NCBI RefSeq assembly: GCF_002835935.1 | Contig: NZ_PJCF01000086.1 | Location: 186,001-250,000 of the forward strand | Source of the DNA: Paraglaciecola sp. MB-3u-78 | Lineage (GTDB): Bacteria > Pseudomonadota > Gammaproteobacteria > Enterobacterales > Alteromonadaceae | Reading direction: 5' to 3' | DNA: 64,000 bases | Shown: positions 37,413 through 46,793 of the stretch, piece after piece | How the letters are laid out: each line of letters begins with the position of its first letter | How positions within the stretch are numbered: position 1 is the first letter of the stretch | Notes under the pieces: model-generated | What the model was told of the DNA's origin: nothing | Database searches by the model: none | Seen by the model: only the letters and a program-made list of their open reading frames with translations | Made by a program: the position numbers and the translations under genes

Positions 37413-39509
37413 TTATATTTTAGTTCTGAGTCTGAATACTAAGCCAAATAAACACAGCATTATCCATCCTAAACTACCACCGCCTGAAGAGTTTGATACA
37501 ACAGGTGTTGGCAGAAAGACGGGGGGCGTCACGGGAGTAAAGACGACATTGCGCACAAAACCTTTATCATCACCTTCAAAGGCTGAGTCATCTTTAGTAT
37601 ACACCCAGCTAATGACATGAAATCCGGCTCCTAACTCTAACAAAGCACGGGTATCCTCGTATGTGGCCACGTCCACTTCACCGGTAATAAAATCGATCAA
37701 TTGGTTGTCGATATAAAAGTCTAAGGTGTCAAAAGGATCACCCTCGGCGTCGGTGTTCTCTTCAGAGGACACGCCCCAGTTAAAGGTTAACGAGCCTTCC
37801 CCTTCTATTAAGGCTATCAATACACTTTCCTGACGATCGGATATCGCCCCACTCTCCACTCCACCTATGGTGTTGGCAATCCAAGGTAAATTACCCCCAG
37901 AAAACCATGACACCTGATCATTTGCGGGGCCAGCAACGCCAACCAACTCATTCGCAGCATCTAAGGCTTCACCTAGCAACACACTTTGACTGACGCTGAC
38001 ATTAGGGTTATCAGAGGTTATGATGACTTTTGCATTGTGATTACCGCTAAACGTAGGGCTATAACTTACGACTAATTGACAACTTGCATTGGCTGCTAGG
38101 TTATTACAGTTACTTGTATCCAGACTAAATTCGCTGTCGCCTTCGATAGCAAAACTCACATTAGTGCTTTCACTGGCATTATTTGCTACCCGTAATTCGA
38201 CAATTGTTTCAAAGTTACGGGGAGTGCGGCCAAAGTCTTGCAATTGGTCAATTGCAACACCATCAGTGATGGTGTCTATCCACTCTTTAAATTCGGATAC
38301 CCGAGTGTAAACACCTGGATAGCCTGCTGCTGCACAGCCAAAGCCCCAACTCACGATACCGACTTGTAGCACCTCGGAACCGGTATTCACCACTAATGGC
38401 CCACCACTGTCTCCCTGACATGAGCCTCTTCCTCCTTCTGATACTGCTGCACATATCATGACGTCGCTAACATTAACGTTGTCTGCAGGTCTGCCAAAAC
38501 TTTCGCCTAATGCTTCTCTGCACTGAGCGTTGGTCGATAGCCGTAAGTCAACTTTATGTAATATATCTGGGAAATCAGACGTCGGGCCCTCATTCGGAGC
38601 ATAACCTTCACGACCACCCCAGCCGGCTACTGTTGCTAGGCTGTTTTCAATGGCATACTGATTCGTTAAGGCTGAGTCTGCAATTTGTACCGCTGCTGGC
38701 GCATTAATTGGAGCAGAAACAAGCTCTACAAGGGCAATGTCGTTATCAAATTCTTCATTATCATAAAGAGGATGAATATAGATATTGGCAATATCCATAG
38801 CATTTTCGGCCCCGTCGGATAAATCATATTCCCCTACGTTCATTTTAAATCGAGTGATGTCAGCATTATCCACACAGTGAGCTGCGGTAAGCACCCATTT
38901 ATCGCCTAAAAACGAAGCACCACATGAGGCGTCTTGTTGTAATTCAGTGGTTTCACTGACTGATAACGAGGCGATACTGCCGACTTGTTCTAAAAGAGCA
39001 AAGCCATCGTCTCGGGTGATAGCGACAACAGGAATGGTGCCCGCGTATTCATCTCCCAGAGTGCCAGAAATATTGCCAATTTCTTCATTGTTATAAATAA
39101 TGGCACCAGTACCACCGCCGGCTTCGCAATTGTCTGCTTTTTCAGAAAAATTAACATCGCCGCGCTCTATCAAACACACCTTACCGGTTGCATCAATACA
39201 GACTGCATCACCAATTCCGCAAGCAATGATTTCACCGCTGGCTTGACCACCAACACCAGACGTAAAGGATCTTGTTTCGTAATTGACGTTGTTGACACTC
39301 AGTGATGTTGCTAACTCATTAAAAGTGATGACATAGGCTGTCATCCACGGCCAGTTCTCTTGGATGGCTTCTTCACCACCAACAATACGTGTTTCAGCAA
39401 TTTGATTATTCACTTTGTTTGAAGGTGATAACGGGCTTTTTGCCGCCACTGCAAAGCCACAAATTAAAATTAAGGCAGTGGTGATACCCGTTTTCAAAAA
39501 ACTATTCAT
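37413..39509 (-). CDS. Secreted trypsin-like serine protease with PA insert and GlyGly-CTERM
   Basis: A 698-residue exported protease. After the signal peptide comes the activation motif RIVGGEEA. The S1 fold is then split by a PA-like domain (~residues 60-190: VCLIERGDVNFSEKADNCEAGG, GAIIYNN, PVVAITRDDG) before the catalytic histidine LTAAHCVD. Asp is in FDNDIALVELV and Ser in CQGDSGGPLVV. A beta-sandwich domain and a second one (ISWVYTKD) follow. The C-terminus has SNSSGGGSLGW, a hydrophobic helix and RTKI, a GlyGly-CTERM signal cut by rhombosortase. ATG at 39509 gives the signal peptide; the longer frame to 39725 does not. Confidence 0.92.
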   Translation of the reverse strand: MNSFLKTGITTALILICGFAVAAKSPLSPSNKVNNQIAETRIVGGEEAIQENWPWMTAYVITFNELATSLSVNNVNYETRSFTSGVGGQASGEIIACGIGDAVCIDATGKVCLIERGDVNFSEKADNCEAGGGTGAIIYNNEEIGNISGTLGDEYAGTIPVVAITRDDGFALLEQVGSIASLSVSETTELQQDASCGASFLGDKWVLTAAHCVDNADITRFKMNVGEYDLSDGAENAMDIANIYIHPLYDNEEFDNDIALVELVSAPINAPAAVQIADSALTNQYAIENSLATVAGWGGREGYAPNEGPTSDFPDILHKVDLRLSTNAQCREALGESFGRPADNVNVSDVMICAAVSEGGRGSCQGDSGGPLVVNTGSEVLQVGIVSWGFGCAAAGYPGVYTRVSEFKEWIDTITDGVAIDQLQDFGRTPRNFETIVELRVANNASESTNVSFAIEGDSEFSLDTSNCNNLAANASCQLVVSYSPTFSGNHNAKVIITSDNPNVSVSQSVLLGEALDAANELVGVAGPANDQVSWFSGGNLPWIANTIGGVESGAISDRQESVLIALIEGEGSLTFNWGVSSEENTDAEGDPFDTLDFYIDNQLIDFITGEVDVATYEDTRALLELGAGFHVISWVYTKDDSAFEGDDKGFVRNVVFTPVTPPVFLPTPVVSNSSGGGSLGWIMLCLFGLVFRLRTKI

Positions 39510-39961
39510 CAAAAATACTCCAAGTGACTTGCTCACAAATTTTATACTGCATTCGGTCATATTAAGTTGCGTACACAAAATTAATAGACCGCTATAGTCG
39601 ATGTTTATTTCCAAAGTTTCAACTGGATTATTGGTCAAAACCTGTTTGGATTTAACGACACCTCTACGAAAGTCTCTCATCCCAACATAATCATAAATAC
39701 GGATTGGTATTAATCGATAATCCAAAGGTCAGCAAGATTAGGAATAACTAATCTTGCTCGTAGCAGCAAGTGTCATAGTATCACTAGCATCTTTAAAGGC
39801 TTATATTAAGGTCATACCTAAGACATAAATTTCATAACCGTAAAAAAACTAGGTATGTTTTTTGTTAAAATGAAATGATTCAAAAGAACTTTTTTTCTAC
39901 AGAGTCGGTATAAGAGTGGACAACACTTATAACCCTTCAAAAACAAAGGACATTTAGTTTC

Positions 39962-40843
39962 ATGCAATTTTTCCGTACCCTCATTATCCATATTGTCGTT
40001 TTCTTTATTGCCATAGGCGTTGTTTGGGCAGGCGGTGATGGTGGCCAGTTTTTAAACGCTGGTTTTGAAACTGGGCTGACTATTTTTGCAAGTTGTGCGT
40101 TGATTGCCTTTATTGTGCAATGGGTAGCCCTTATCCCCGCTTATTTACTTAAAACAGAGCATTTTTATGATTTAACCGGGGGGGCAACTTATTTGGCCGT
40201 CATCATTGTAGCTTTTGTACAAAGTGAACCCCATGATATACGTTCGATAGTCCTGACTTGTGTGGTTGCTATTTGGGCGATCCGCTTGGCCAGCTTCCTG
40301 TTTCTAAGAGTACGAAAACAAGGCTCAGATAGCCGTTTTGATGATATTAAAATAAATTTCTGGAGCTTTTCTATCGCATGGTCGGTACAAGGATTATGGG
40401 TACTGATTACAGCAGGTGCAGCAATAGCCGCGATTACATCTAGTCAAAAGGTTGATTTTGGCTGGTTTGGAGCCTTAGGTTTGTTGCTTTGGCTGCTTGG
40501 ATTTTCAATGGAAGTGGTAGCAGACAATCAAAAGCGTGTCTTTAAACAGCAAAAAAACACTCACCAAGAATTTATTCAAACCGGATTGTGGGCACGGTCA
40601 CGTCATCCCAATTATTTTGGTGAAATATTGTTATGGATAGGGGTAGCAATTATTGCTTACCCTGCTTTATATCAATGGCAAGTGGTGACACTTATATCAC
40701 CATTATTTGTGATTTTGTTATTAACCAAAATCAGTGGGATTTCACTACAAGAAGAGCAAGCCAACAAACGCTGGGGCGATAACACCGATTACCAAGCCTA
40801 CAAAAAACGGACTCCCGTTTTGATCCCAAAATTGTTTGGGTAG
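39962..40843 (+). CDS. DUF1295 family membrane protein (steroid reductase / isoprenylcysteine methyltransferase-like)
   Basis: A 293-residue protein with seven or so hydrophobic helices. The C-terminal third has the family core GLWARSRHPNYFGEILLWIG and KISGISLQEEQANKRWGD, which bind the nicotinamide or SAM cofactor in related 5-alpha reductases and ICMT enzymes. N-terminal part: YDLTGGATYLAVIIVA. Members act on lipids in the inner membrane, but the substrate is unknown for the bacterial DUF1295 group. The ATG follows AAAGGAC. It stands alone. Confidence 0.88.
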   Translation: MQFFRTLIIHIVVFFIAIGVVWAGGDGGQFLNAGFETGLTIFASCALIAFIVQWVALIPAYLLKTEHFYDLTGGATYLAVIIVAFVQSEPHDIRSIVLTCVVAIWAIRLASFLFLRVRKQGSDSRFDDIKINFWSFSIAWSVQGLWVLITAGAAIAAITSSQKVDFGWFGALGLLLWLLGFSMEVVADNQKRVFKQQKNTHQEFIQTGLWARSRHPNYFGEILLWIGVAIIAYPALYQWQVVTLISPLFVILLLTKISGISLQEEQANKRWGDNTDYQAYKKRTPVLIPKLFG

Positions 40844-40867
40844 TCATTTAAAAAGTAAAATAAAAAA

Positions 40868-40980
40868 TTTTAACCACAGAGGCTTCGCTCACAGAGAGCA
40901 CAGAGGACAATGAAGAAGAAAGACCAAAAAAGTAATTGTATTGTTTTTCTCTGTGCACTCCTTTTCCTTGTGGTAAATAT
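40868..40980. repeat. Imperfect ~110-bp inverted repeat element with CACAGAG motifs
   Basis: The left part has AACCACAGAGG, CACAGAG and GCACAGAGG within 40871-40905. The right part (40948-40976) holds CTCTGTGCACTCC and CCTTGTGGT, their complements in reverse order. The whole can fold as one long hairpin between the DUF1295 gene and the next gene. Such CACAGAG-rich palindromes are dispersed in many bacteria; whether this one is a mobile miniature element or a terminator is open. Confidence 0.5.
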
Positions 40981-41029
40981 TCCTTTCTAATAGTGTCCTT
41001 CTTAATTTGAACATTCATACCTAAAGTCT

Positions 41030-41623
41030 TTGTTATTAAACACGATAACTAAAGTATCTCTTTCTTTTTGCAGCGATAACCTTTTGCTCGACTCGGTCAA
41101 TACAAGTCAATCTGATCATAATGCGAGTACCGAAGCGTTAATATCAAGTGACAATGAGCTAAACGGTACGATTAATCGTGCCGCGAGTGAAGGGGCGAAA
41201 TTTACGTTAATGATGGCGATGCTCGAACAAGCATACATCCATCGACCCCACATCGAAGCCTCAAAACAGATAAATCAAAGTGCTGAGGTCAGTGCAGAGA
41301 TTAATCCTGACTTCCATCATTATCGCGCCAGTCCGTTAAGTGCCAATGATTCATCCTGGCAAACCTGCCAACAGACCAGTCAGTTGATACACACAGGGAA
41401 ACTTCTTTCTGCTCAGCTTTGGTTGGCTTTACATCCTGAACCTTTATCTCAATACAACCAATCAGATAGAATTGATGCAGATGTAATCGCAAACTGCAGC
41501 ATCAATACTCAATCACGTATGCAGGCTCAAGAAAAAGTGGTGACTGTAGATGAAACTGGGTTATATGATATTTTGCAGGAACTAGAGCCCATTTCTGCTC
41601 AGGCATTGTGTAAGGTCAGCTAA
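41030..41623 (+). CDS. Uncharacterised protein, convergent with the nhaC gene
   Basis: A 197-residue soluble protein without signal or membrane segments that I do not recognise. It is rich in Ser, Asn and Gln, with a helical core ASEGAKFTLMMAMLEQAYIHR and a repeated theme of QLW/ALHPEPL. The frame opens with TTG and no strong ribosome site, so the start is uncertain. Its 3' end overlaps the antiporter gene by 8 nt on the opposite strand. The frame is long and free of stops, which supports it as a gene. Confidence 0.55.
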   Translation: MLLNTITKVSLSFCSDNLLLDSVNTSQSDHNASTEALISSDNELNGTINRAASEGAKFTLMMAMLEQAYIHRPHIEASKQINQSAEVSAEINPDFHHYRASPLSANDSSWQTCQQTSQLIHTGKLLSAQLWLALHPEPLSQYNQSDRIDADVIANCSINTQSRMQAQEKVVTVDETGLYDILQELEPISAQALCKVS

Positions 41624-42932
41624 AATCATCCTTTGATTTGTCTTTAAATTTCGGCAACCCTGTGGCGATCGCGATGATACCAAAGACTAATATCAACATC
41701 GGATACCAGCAATAAGGTGTTAGCGCCAAAGGTGATAAACCTGCAAGACTAGCGGCAACTAATAGTTGCCCGCCATAGGGGACTAGACCTTGAAATCCAC
41801 AAGAGAAAATATCTAGTAAGCTCGCCGTGCGCCTTGGATCTAAATCATATTGTTCACCTAGATCTTTGGCGATAGGGCCAGTTGAGACTATCGCAATTGT
41901 GTTGTTGGCCGTGGCTATATCTAATGCGCTGACCAAGACTGCAGTACCGTATTCAGCCCCTTTTTTAGTGGTGATGCGTTTGGTGATGTTGCTGACTAAC
42001 CACTGCATGCCACCATAGGCTTTCATTAATGCCACTATGCCACCAATCATTAGCGCAATGGCGACCATATCTTGCATCCATCCCATGCCTTTTTGTATGC
42101 TTTGCAACATTGATGGCAAGGTAAATAACCCTTTTGTTAGGCCAATGATACACGCGCTGCCAATACCTATGCCTAACACGCCTATGACGTTGACTCCGGA
42201 TAGTGCGCAGCCAATGATCAACAGATAAGGCAATATTAGCCAACCATCGTAATCGTTAGATGTGATCACTGCGCTGCCATCAATATCTACAAACATCAGT
42301 AGCAGAGCAGTTAAGCATGCCGCAGGTAATACAATAATTAAATTTGCTTTGAATTTATCTCTAAGTTGCACCCCTTGAGTACGAGTGGCAGCAATGGTGG
42401 TGTCAGAAATAAAAGATAAGTTATCACCAAACATCGCACCACCAATGACTATGCCCACAGCAAGAGGAATGGGTACACCAAGGCTTTCGGCTAGGCCAAT
42501 ACCAATAGGTGTAATGGCGGTGATCGTGCCCATAGAGGTACCCATGGCGAAGGCAATAAAACTGGTAATTACAAACAATCCGGGTAATAAATAAGCAGTA
42601 GGCACATAATTGAGTGCCCAATTGACTGTGGCATCACGGGCGCCTATGTCGATGGTGACCGCATAAAAAGCCCCGGCCAGTAAAAAGATTATCGCCAGTA
42701 AAATAATGGTTTTATCGCCACCACCCCGACAAAAAATATCGACTTTTTCAGCAATAGATAAGCTTGATGTGGTGTTGTTAAGCAACAAGGCAAAGCCTGC
42801 TGATATCGCAAAAGCAACCAGAATAGGCATGGTCGAAAAGTTTTGTGTTAACACACCGCTACCAATCACTAAGAGCATAAATAGTAGTATGGGTGTTAAC
42901 CCTAAAAAATGTCCCTTTGGCGGTTTTTGCAT
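41616..42932 (-). CDS. Na+/H+ antiporter, NhaC family
   Basis: A 438-residue inner-membrane antiporter with about eleven hydrophobic helices. Family marks: FAMGTSMGTITAITPIGIGLA, VGIVIGGAMFGDNLSFISDTT, RTQGVQLRDKFKAN and the final DIATANNTIAIVSTGPIAKD with FSCGFQGLVPYGGQLLVAA. It exports Na+ (or exchanges malate/lactate in some members) to keep pH and salt balance, useful in a marine cell. The ion pair cannot be told from the sequence. Confidence 0.9.
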   Translation of the reverse strand: MQKPPKGHFLGLTPILLFMLLVIGSGVLTQNFSTMPILVAFAISAGFALLLNNTTSSLSIAEKVDIFCRGGGDKTIILLAIIFLLAGAFYAVTIDIGARDATVNWALNYVPTAYLLPGLFVITSFIAFAMGTSMGTITAITPIGIGLAESLGVPIPLAVGIVIGGAMFGDNLSFISDTTIAATRTQGVQLRDKFKANLIIVLPAACLTALLLMFVDIDGSAVITSNDYDGWLILPYLLIIGCALSGVNVIGVLGIGIGSACIIGLTKGLFTLPSMLQSIQKGMGWMQDMVAIALMIGGIVALMKAYGGMQWLVSNITKRITTKKGAEYGTAVLVSALDIATANNTIAIVSTGPIAKDLGEQYDLDPRRTASLLDIFSCGFQGLVPYGGQLLVAASLAGLSPLALTPYCWYPMLILVFGIIAIATGLPKFKDKSKDDFS

Positions 42933-43059
42933 CCGGTATTACCTTTAAATATATTAGCTAAAACAAAAAGATAATGTTAAAGCAAAGAACCAGAGTGACA
43001 ACCGTTAAAAGTTGCTCTGGGGCGGATATCTGGATTATCTAAGGAGTATGAGAGCCAAT

Positions 43060-44064
43060 TTATATTTCGGTATCGGATACAGAAAAATCCAAAGCATCTG
43101 CATAGGCGAACAAGGAGGGCGCGCCACCGGTATGCCAAAAAAGGACCTCGTCACTTTTTCCTATCTTGCCTGAACGAATCAGATGAATTAGCCCGGCCAT
43201 GGCTCTTCCAGTATAAACAGGATCTAATAATATCCCTTCAAGTTTGGCGGTTAATGCAATGGCCTCATTCTCTTGTGGTCCAAGAACACCATAACCATCA
43301 CCCACATAATCTGAATTTAAAATTAGGTCATCTTTTGAGAAGCTATAATCAAGGCCTATGAGTTTTGCGGTGTTATTAACAAGCTGTGTAATAAGTTGCT
43401 CAAATGGCAGGGCAGCATTGGTTTCTTTGTCTATGTTGATACCCACTAATTCAAACGCTTTGTTGTAAATGTGTTTACCTAGAATTAAGCCCGCATGGGT
43501 ACCTCCCGAGCTTGAAGCAAACACCACATGAGAAAATTCACGTCCTTTTTTTTGCTCTTGCAACTCTGCAATAGCATCAATAAAGGACACAGCTCCCAAC
43601 TCATTAGAACCTCCATATGGCACTAGGTATGGTTTTTTACCCGCAGCTTTGAGTTGTGAAAATATGCGGGCTATATCTTCCCCTTTTCGATTCGTTCCTG
43701 TCCAATGAATGTGACAATCGAAAATATGATCTAATAACAAATTTCCTTGGGCTTTAGGTGGTGCTTCCCCGCCGAGTAACAAATGACATGCCATGTTTAG
43801 TTTAGCAGCCGCTGCGGCAGTTTGACGGCAATGGTTAGATTGAGCAGCACCCGCTGTAATGACGGTATCGCAGCCTTGCTTTAATGCGTCAGCCAATATG
43901 TATTCCAGCTTTCTTGTTTTATTTCCACCTAAAGCCAGACCTGTGAGATCATCTCTTTTCATGAATATCTTGGGGCCACCTAGAAAGTGACTTAATCTTG
44001 ATAGTTCAACCAGTGGGGTAGGGAAAAAACCTAAAGACGTTTTCTCAATGTGTTTTATGTGCAT
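43060..44064 (-). CDS. PLP-dependent D-cysteine desulfhydrase / ACC deaminase family enzyme
   Basis: A 334-residue fold-type II PLP enzyme. Marks: FFPTPLVELSRLSHFLGG, KRDDLTGLALGGNKTRKLEYI with the PLP lysine, TAGAAQSNHCRQTAAAAA, PYGGSNELGAVSF, FASSSGGTHAGLILG and LLDPVYTGRAMAGLI with HTGGAPSLFAY. Relatives split D-cysteine to pyruvate, sulfide and ammonia, or deaminate ACC. The start at 44064 is chosen because GAGG stands 6 nt before it; ATG at 44076 adds four residues. The substrate is not certain. Confidence 0.88.
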   Translation of the reverse strand: MHIKHIEKTSLGFFPTPLVELSRLSHFLGGPKIFMKRDDLTGLALGGNKTRKLEYILADALKQGCDTVITAGAAQSNHCRQTAAAAAKLNMACHLLLGGEAPPKAQGNLLLDHIFDCHIHWTGTNRKGEDIARIFSQLKAAGKKPYLVPYGGSNELGAVSFIDAIAELQEQKKGREFSHVVFASSSGGTHAGLILGKHIYNKAFELVGINIDKETNAALPFEQLITQLVNNTAKLIGLDYSFSKDDLILNSDYVGDGYGVLGPQENEAIALTAKLEGILLDPVYTGRAMAGLIHLIRSGKIGKSDEVLFWHTGGAPSLFAYADALDFSVSDTEI

Positions 44065-44166
44065 AGGCTGCCTCATATTTACCAGTAATATTATTGGAGT
44101 ATATACTTTACAGTGCGTATCGCTATGCGCATAATAAGTAATGGAGAATAATGTGAGTGATTTAGA

Positions 44167-44412
44167 ATGAGCGCTATTTACGATGTTAATGCACCTAAAA
44201 AAGCCACTAATTTAAGTCTCAATAGTGACTTATTACTAAAAACCAGAGCGTTAAATATTAATTTGTCTGCCACGCTAGAGCAAGCGTTACAGGACAAACT
44301 TAAAGCAGTTGAGGCAGACAAATGGCAAAAAGAACATGTGCAGGCTATTGCTGTATACAATCAATTTGTTGAAGAAAATGGTTGTTTTAGCGATGATTAT
44401 CGAGATTTTTAA
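44167..44412 (+). CDS. ccdA: CcdA-type antitoxin
   Basis: An 81-residue antitoxin. The N-terminal ribbon-helix-helix half binds DNA (KKATNLSLNSDLLLKTRALNI, LSATLEQALQDKL), and the acidic C-terminal tail (QFVEENGCFSDDYRDF) wraps the toxin. It represses its own operon together with CcdB. The stop codon overlaps the ATG of the toxin gene by one base, the usual coupling in ccd modules. It is a chromosomal ccd copy, with no other plasmid gene nearby. Confidence 0.92.
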   Translation: MSAIYDVNAPKKATNLSLNSDLLLKTRALNINLSATLEQALQDKLKAVEADKWQKEHVQAIAVYNQFVEENGCFSDDYRDF

Positions 44413-44729
44413 TGGCGCAGTTTGATGTGTATGCTAATCCAAGCAAAAAGGGTAGGCAGGCATATCCTTTAATCGTCGATGTTCAGAATCCAATAATTGA
44501 GGGATTATCAACTCGCTTGGTCATTCCACTTACCAATCAAAAATATTTACAACATCAAACTTTGGCAAAACTGACACCAGACATTGAATATGAAGGCCAA
44601 ATTTATTTACTCCTGACACCACAACTTACTTCTATGCCTTCCCATTTATTAAAAGATCCCATTGGCACGATAAAATCCTTAAGAAATATCGTTGTAGACG
44701 CAATAGACTTTGCTTTGACTGGGGTGTGA
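44412..44729 (+). CDS. ccdB: CcdB-type gyrase-poisoning toxin
   Basis: A 105-residue toxin that traps DNA gyrase in a cleaved complex when not held by CcdA. Marks: QFDVYANPSKKGRQAYPLIV, LSTRLVIPL, LTPQLTSMPSHLL and the C-terminal helix VVDAIDFALTGV. The F-plasmid protein ends in Trp-Gly-Ile, which matters for gyrase binding; here the last residues are Thr-Gly-Val. I recall a Thr-Gly-Ile ending in the Vibrio fischeri homologue, so this need not mean loss of activity. It overlaps ccdA by 1 nt. Confidence 0.92.
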   Translation: MAQFDVYANPSKKGRQAYPLIVDVQNPIIEGLSTRLVIPLTNQKYLQHQTLAKLTPDIEYEGQIYLLLTPQLTSMPSHLLKDPIGTIKSLRNIVVDAIDFALTGV

Positions 44730-44801
44730 TGTTTTGGCTTTGCAAGTTAAGAAAGCTAAGAAAGTCAAAAACTCTATCCAACAAGTTCTAGGTTAACTGA
44801 C

Positions 44802-46502
44802 ATGCAAATTGAAGATCCGTGTTTTACTCGTTTTACTGAGTCTATTGAAAAATATGACTTACCCGAGCGATTTACATTTCCATTCTATTACCAGCCACAC
44901 CCTTTGTGTGTCTTGGCAGTAGAACATTTACAGCGCCACCTTGAGACCCAAACTCAATGGCAACACAACTTTGGTTTGTTTGATGATCCCACTAATATCA
45001 TTGGTAAAATGTTTGGTGTGTTGTTGGTTAAAAATGTGCAAGGAGAACTAGGTTTTATAGCTGCTTTTTCAGGTAAGTTAGCCGAGCAGAATCATATTCA
45101 TGGTTTTGTGCCACCAGTATTTGATTTATTGGCCGAAGACAGTTTCTTTTTGGCAGACAAAGTGGCTATAAATAAACTAAATGAAGAGATAAAGGAGCTA
45201 GCAAACACACCAAAATTTTTAGTGTTAACACAACAGTTAATCACATTAGAAGCAGAACATGCCCAGCAGTTATCTGCGCTCAGGAGTGAACTAGTAGAAA
45301 ACCGTAAAACCCGTAAAAAACAGCGACAGACTCTGCAGAGTATTAGCGATAAAAACCAAGATAAAACTGTCACAGAGAAAGGTCTACAAGAGCTAGCTCA
45401 GCAAAGTGTGCATGATAAATGGCGACTCAAAGAATTAAGCGAACATTCGCAACAATCAATCTGGCAACTACAGGGAAAAGTAAACGAATTCACTGACCAA
45501 ATTGCAGAATTAAAGTTACAACGAAAAACCCTTTCTGCGGGTTTACAAAATAGAATATTCAGCCAATACCAGTTTCTGAATAAACAACGCGAGCCTAAAA
45601 GTCTGCTGGATATTTTTGCTGAGACAGCACTTAAAACCCCACCGGCCGGGGCAGGAGAATGTGCGGTGCCCAAGCTGTTACAATACGCCTTCAAACATCA
45701 ACTAACACCCCTAGCAATGGCCGAATTTTGGTGGGGAGTTTCGCCCAAATCAGAAGTGAAAAAACATCAGCAGTACTACCCCGCCTGCACAGGTAAATGT
45801 CAGCCCATTTTAAAACATATGTTGGCCGGTATGCAGTTGGATGAAAACCTATTAATTTTTAATTACGGAGAAAGTAAACTTTTAGACATCATCTACCAAG
45901 ACGAAGACATCTTGATAGTGAACAAACCCACTGAGTTTTTATCAGTGCCTGGAAAAGAAATATCCGATTCGGTCTATCAGCGAATAAAACAGCAATACTC
46001 TGACGCGACTGGGCCACTCATTGTGCATCGGCTGGATATGTCTACCTCGGGCTTGATGGTGGTAACACTTAACGCTCAGGCCAATAAATATCTGCAAAAA
46101 CAATTTATTCATCGAGAAGTGCACAAACAATATGTGGCGTTAATAGAAGGGTTGCCGCTACAGGATAAAGGTGAGATAAAGTTACCTTTAAGAGGTGATT
46201 TTTACGATCGGCCGAAACAAATTGTTTGTGAGCAAGATGGAAAACCAGCTCACACCTTGTGGCAGGTACTTGAACGTTATCCAGAGAAAAATCAAACCAG
46301 AGTGCTGCTTACACCACACACTGGCCGGACCCATCAACTAAGAGTGCATTGCGCTCATGCTGAGGGTTTGAACATGCCTATAGTGGGTGATGATTTGTAT
46401 GGAACACGTGGTAGACGCTTACATTTGCATGCGCAAAGTTTAGAAATTACCCATCCTGTTAGCAAAGAAGTCATGACCTTTAAAGTTGATGCAGAATTTT
46501 AA
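44802..46502 (+). CDS. RluA-family pseudouridine synthase with long N-terminal extension
   Basis: A 566-residue protein. Residues ~360-560 are a RluA/RsuA catalytic domain with ILIVNKPTEFLSVPG, the catalytic Asp in IVHRLDMSTSGLMVV, and LTPHTGRTHQLRVHCAH. Residues ~120-265 form a long charged coiled coil, and ~1-110 plus 270-340 are a family-specific extension (KMFGVLLVKNV, GECAVPKLLQYAF). It isomerises uridine in rRNA or tRNA; the exact position is not known for this long subtype, which occurs in Vibrio and Alteromonas relatives. ATG start with weak ribosome site. Confidence 0.9.
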   Translation: MQIEDPCFTRFTESIEKYDLPERFTFPFYYQPHPLCVLAVEHLQRHLETQTQWQHNFGLFDDPTNIIGKMFGVLLVKNVQGELGFIAAFSGKLAEQNHIHGFVPPVFDLLAEDSFFLADKVAINKLNEEIKELANTPKFLVLTQQLITLEAEHAQQLSALRSELVENRKTRKKQRQTLQSISDKNQDKTVTEKGLQELAQQSVHDKWRLKELSEHSQQSIWQLQGKVNEFTDQIAELKLQRKTLSAGLQNRIFSQYQFLNKQREPKSLLDIFAETALKTPPAGAGECAVPKLLQYAFKHQLTPLAMAEFWWGVSPKSEVKKHQQYYPACTGKCQPILKHMLAGMQLDENLLIFNYGESKLLDIIYQDEDILIVNKPTEFLSVPGKEISDSVYQRIKQQYSDATGPLIVHRLDMSTSGLMVVTLNAQANKYLQKQFIHREVHKQYVALIEGLPLQDKGEIKLPLRGDFYDRPKQIVCEQDGKPAHTLWQVLERYPEKNQTRVLLTPHTGRTHQLRVHCAHAEGLNMPIVGDDLYGTRGRRLHLHAQSLEITHPVSKEVMTFKVDAEF

Positions 46503-46793
46503 GTGTTGAATTTTTCGTTAAGAAATATACCGGGTAGTCGTTGAAAATATTTATGAATTTATCTAGGAGATAAACCCACTATTTGCCGCTGCTGGCCCTA
46601 CCTTCAAATAAGTCGACACCTTTTCCTGAGAATTGTTGGTGTAATCTTTAATTCAAATATGGGTATAAATACCTATTACTATTAGTGCGAGACTCCGATA
46701 TTTTAAATCCAAATAGTTTTATGTGATTACTTACTAATAGCAACCTGCTTGTCATTAGTCTGCAAGTCTGCATCGTTTTTCATTAGGTGAAAT

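Noticed and set aside
44412-44729. CcdB taken as inactive because the C-terminal Trp is missing
   Set aside because: A Thr-Gly ending occurs, as far as I recall, in a functional chromosomal CcdB of Vibrio fischeri, so the change alone is not evidence of inactivation.
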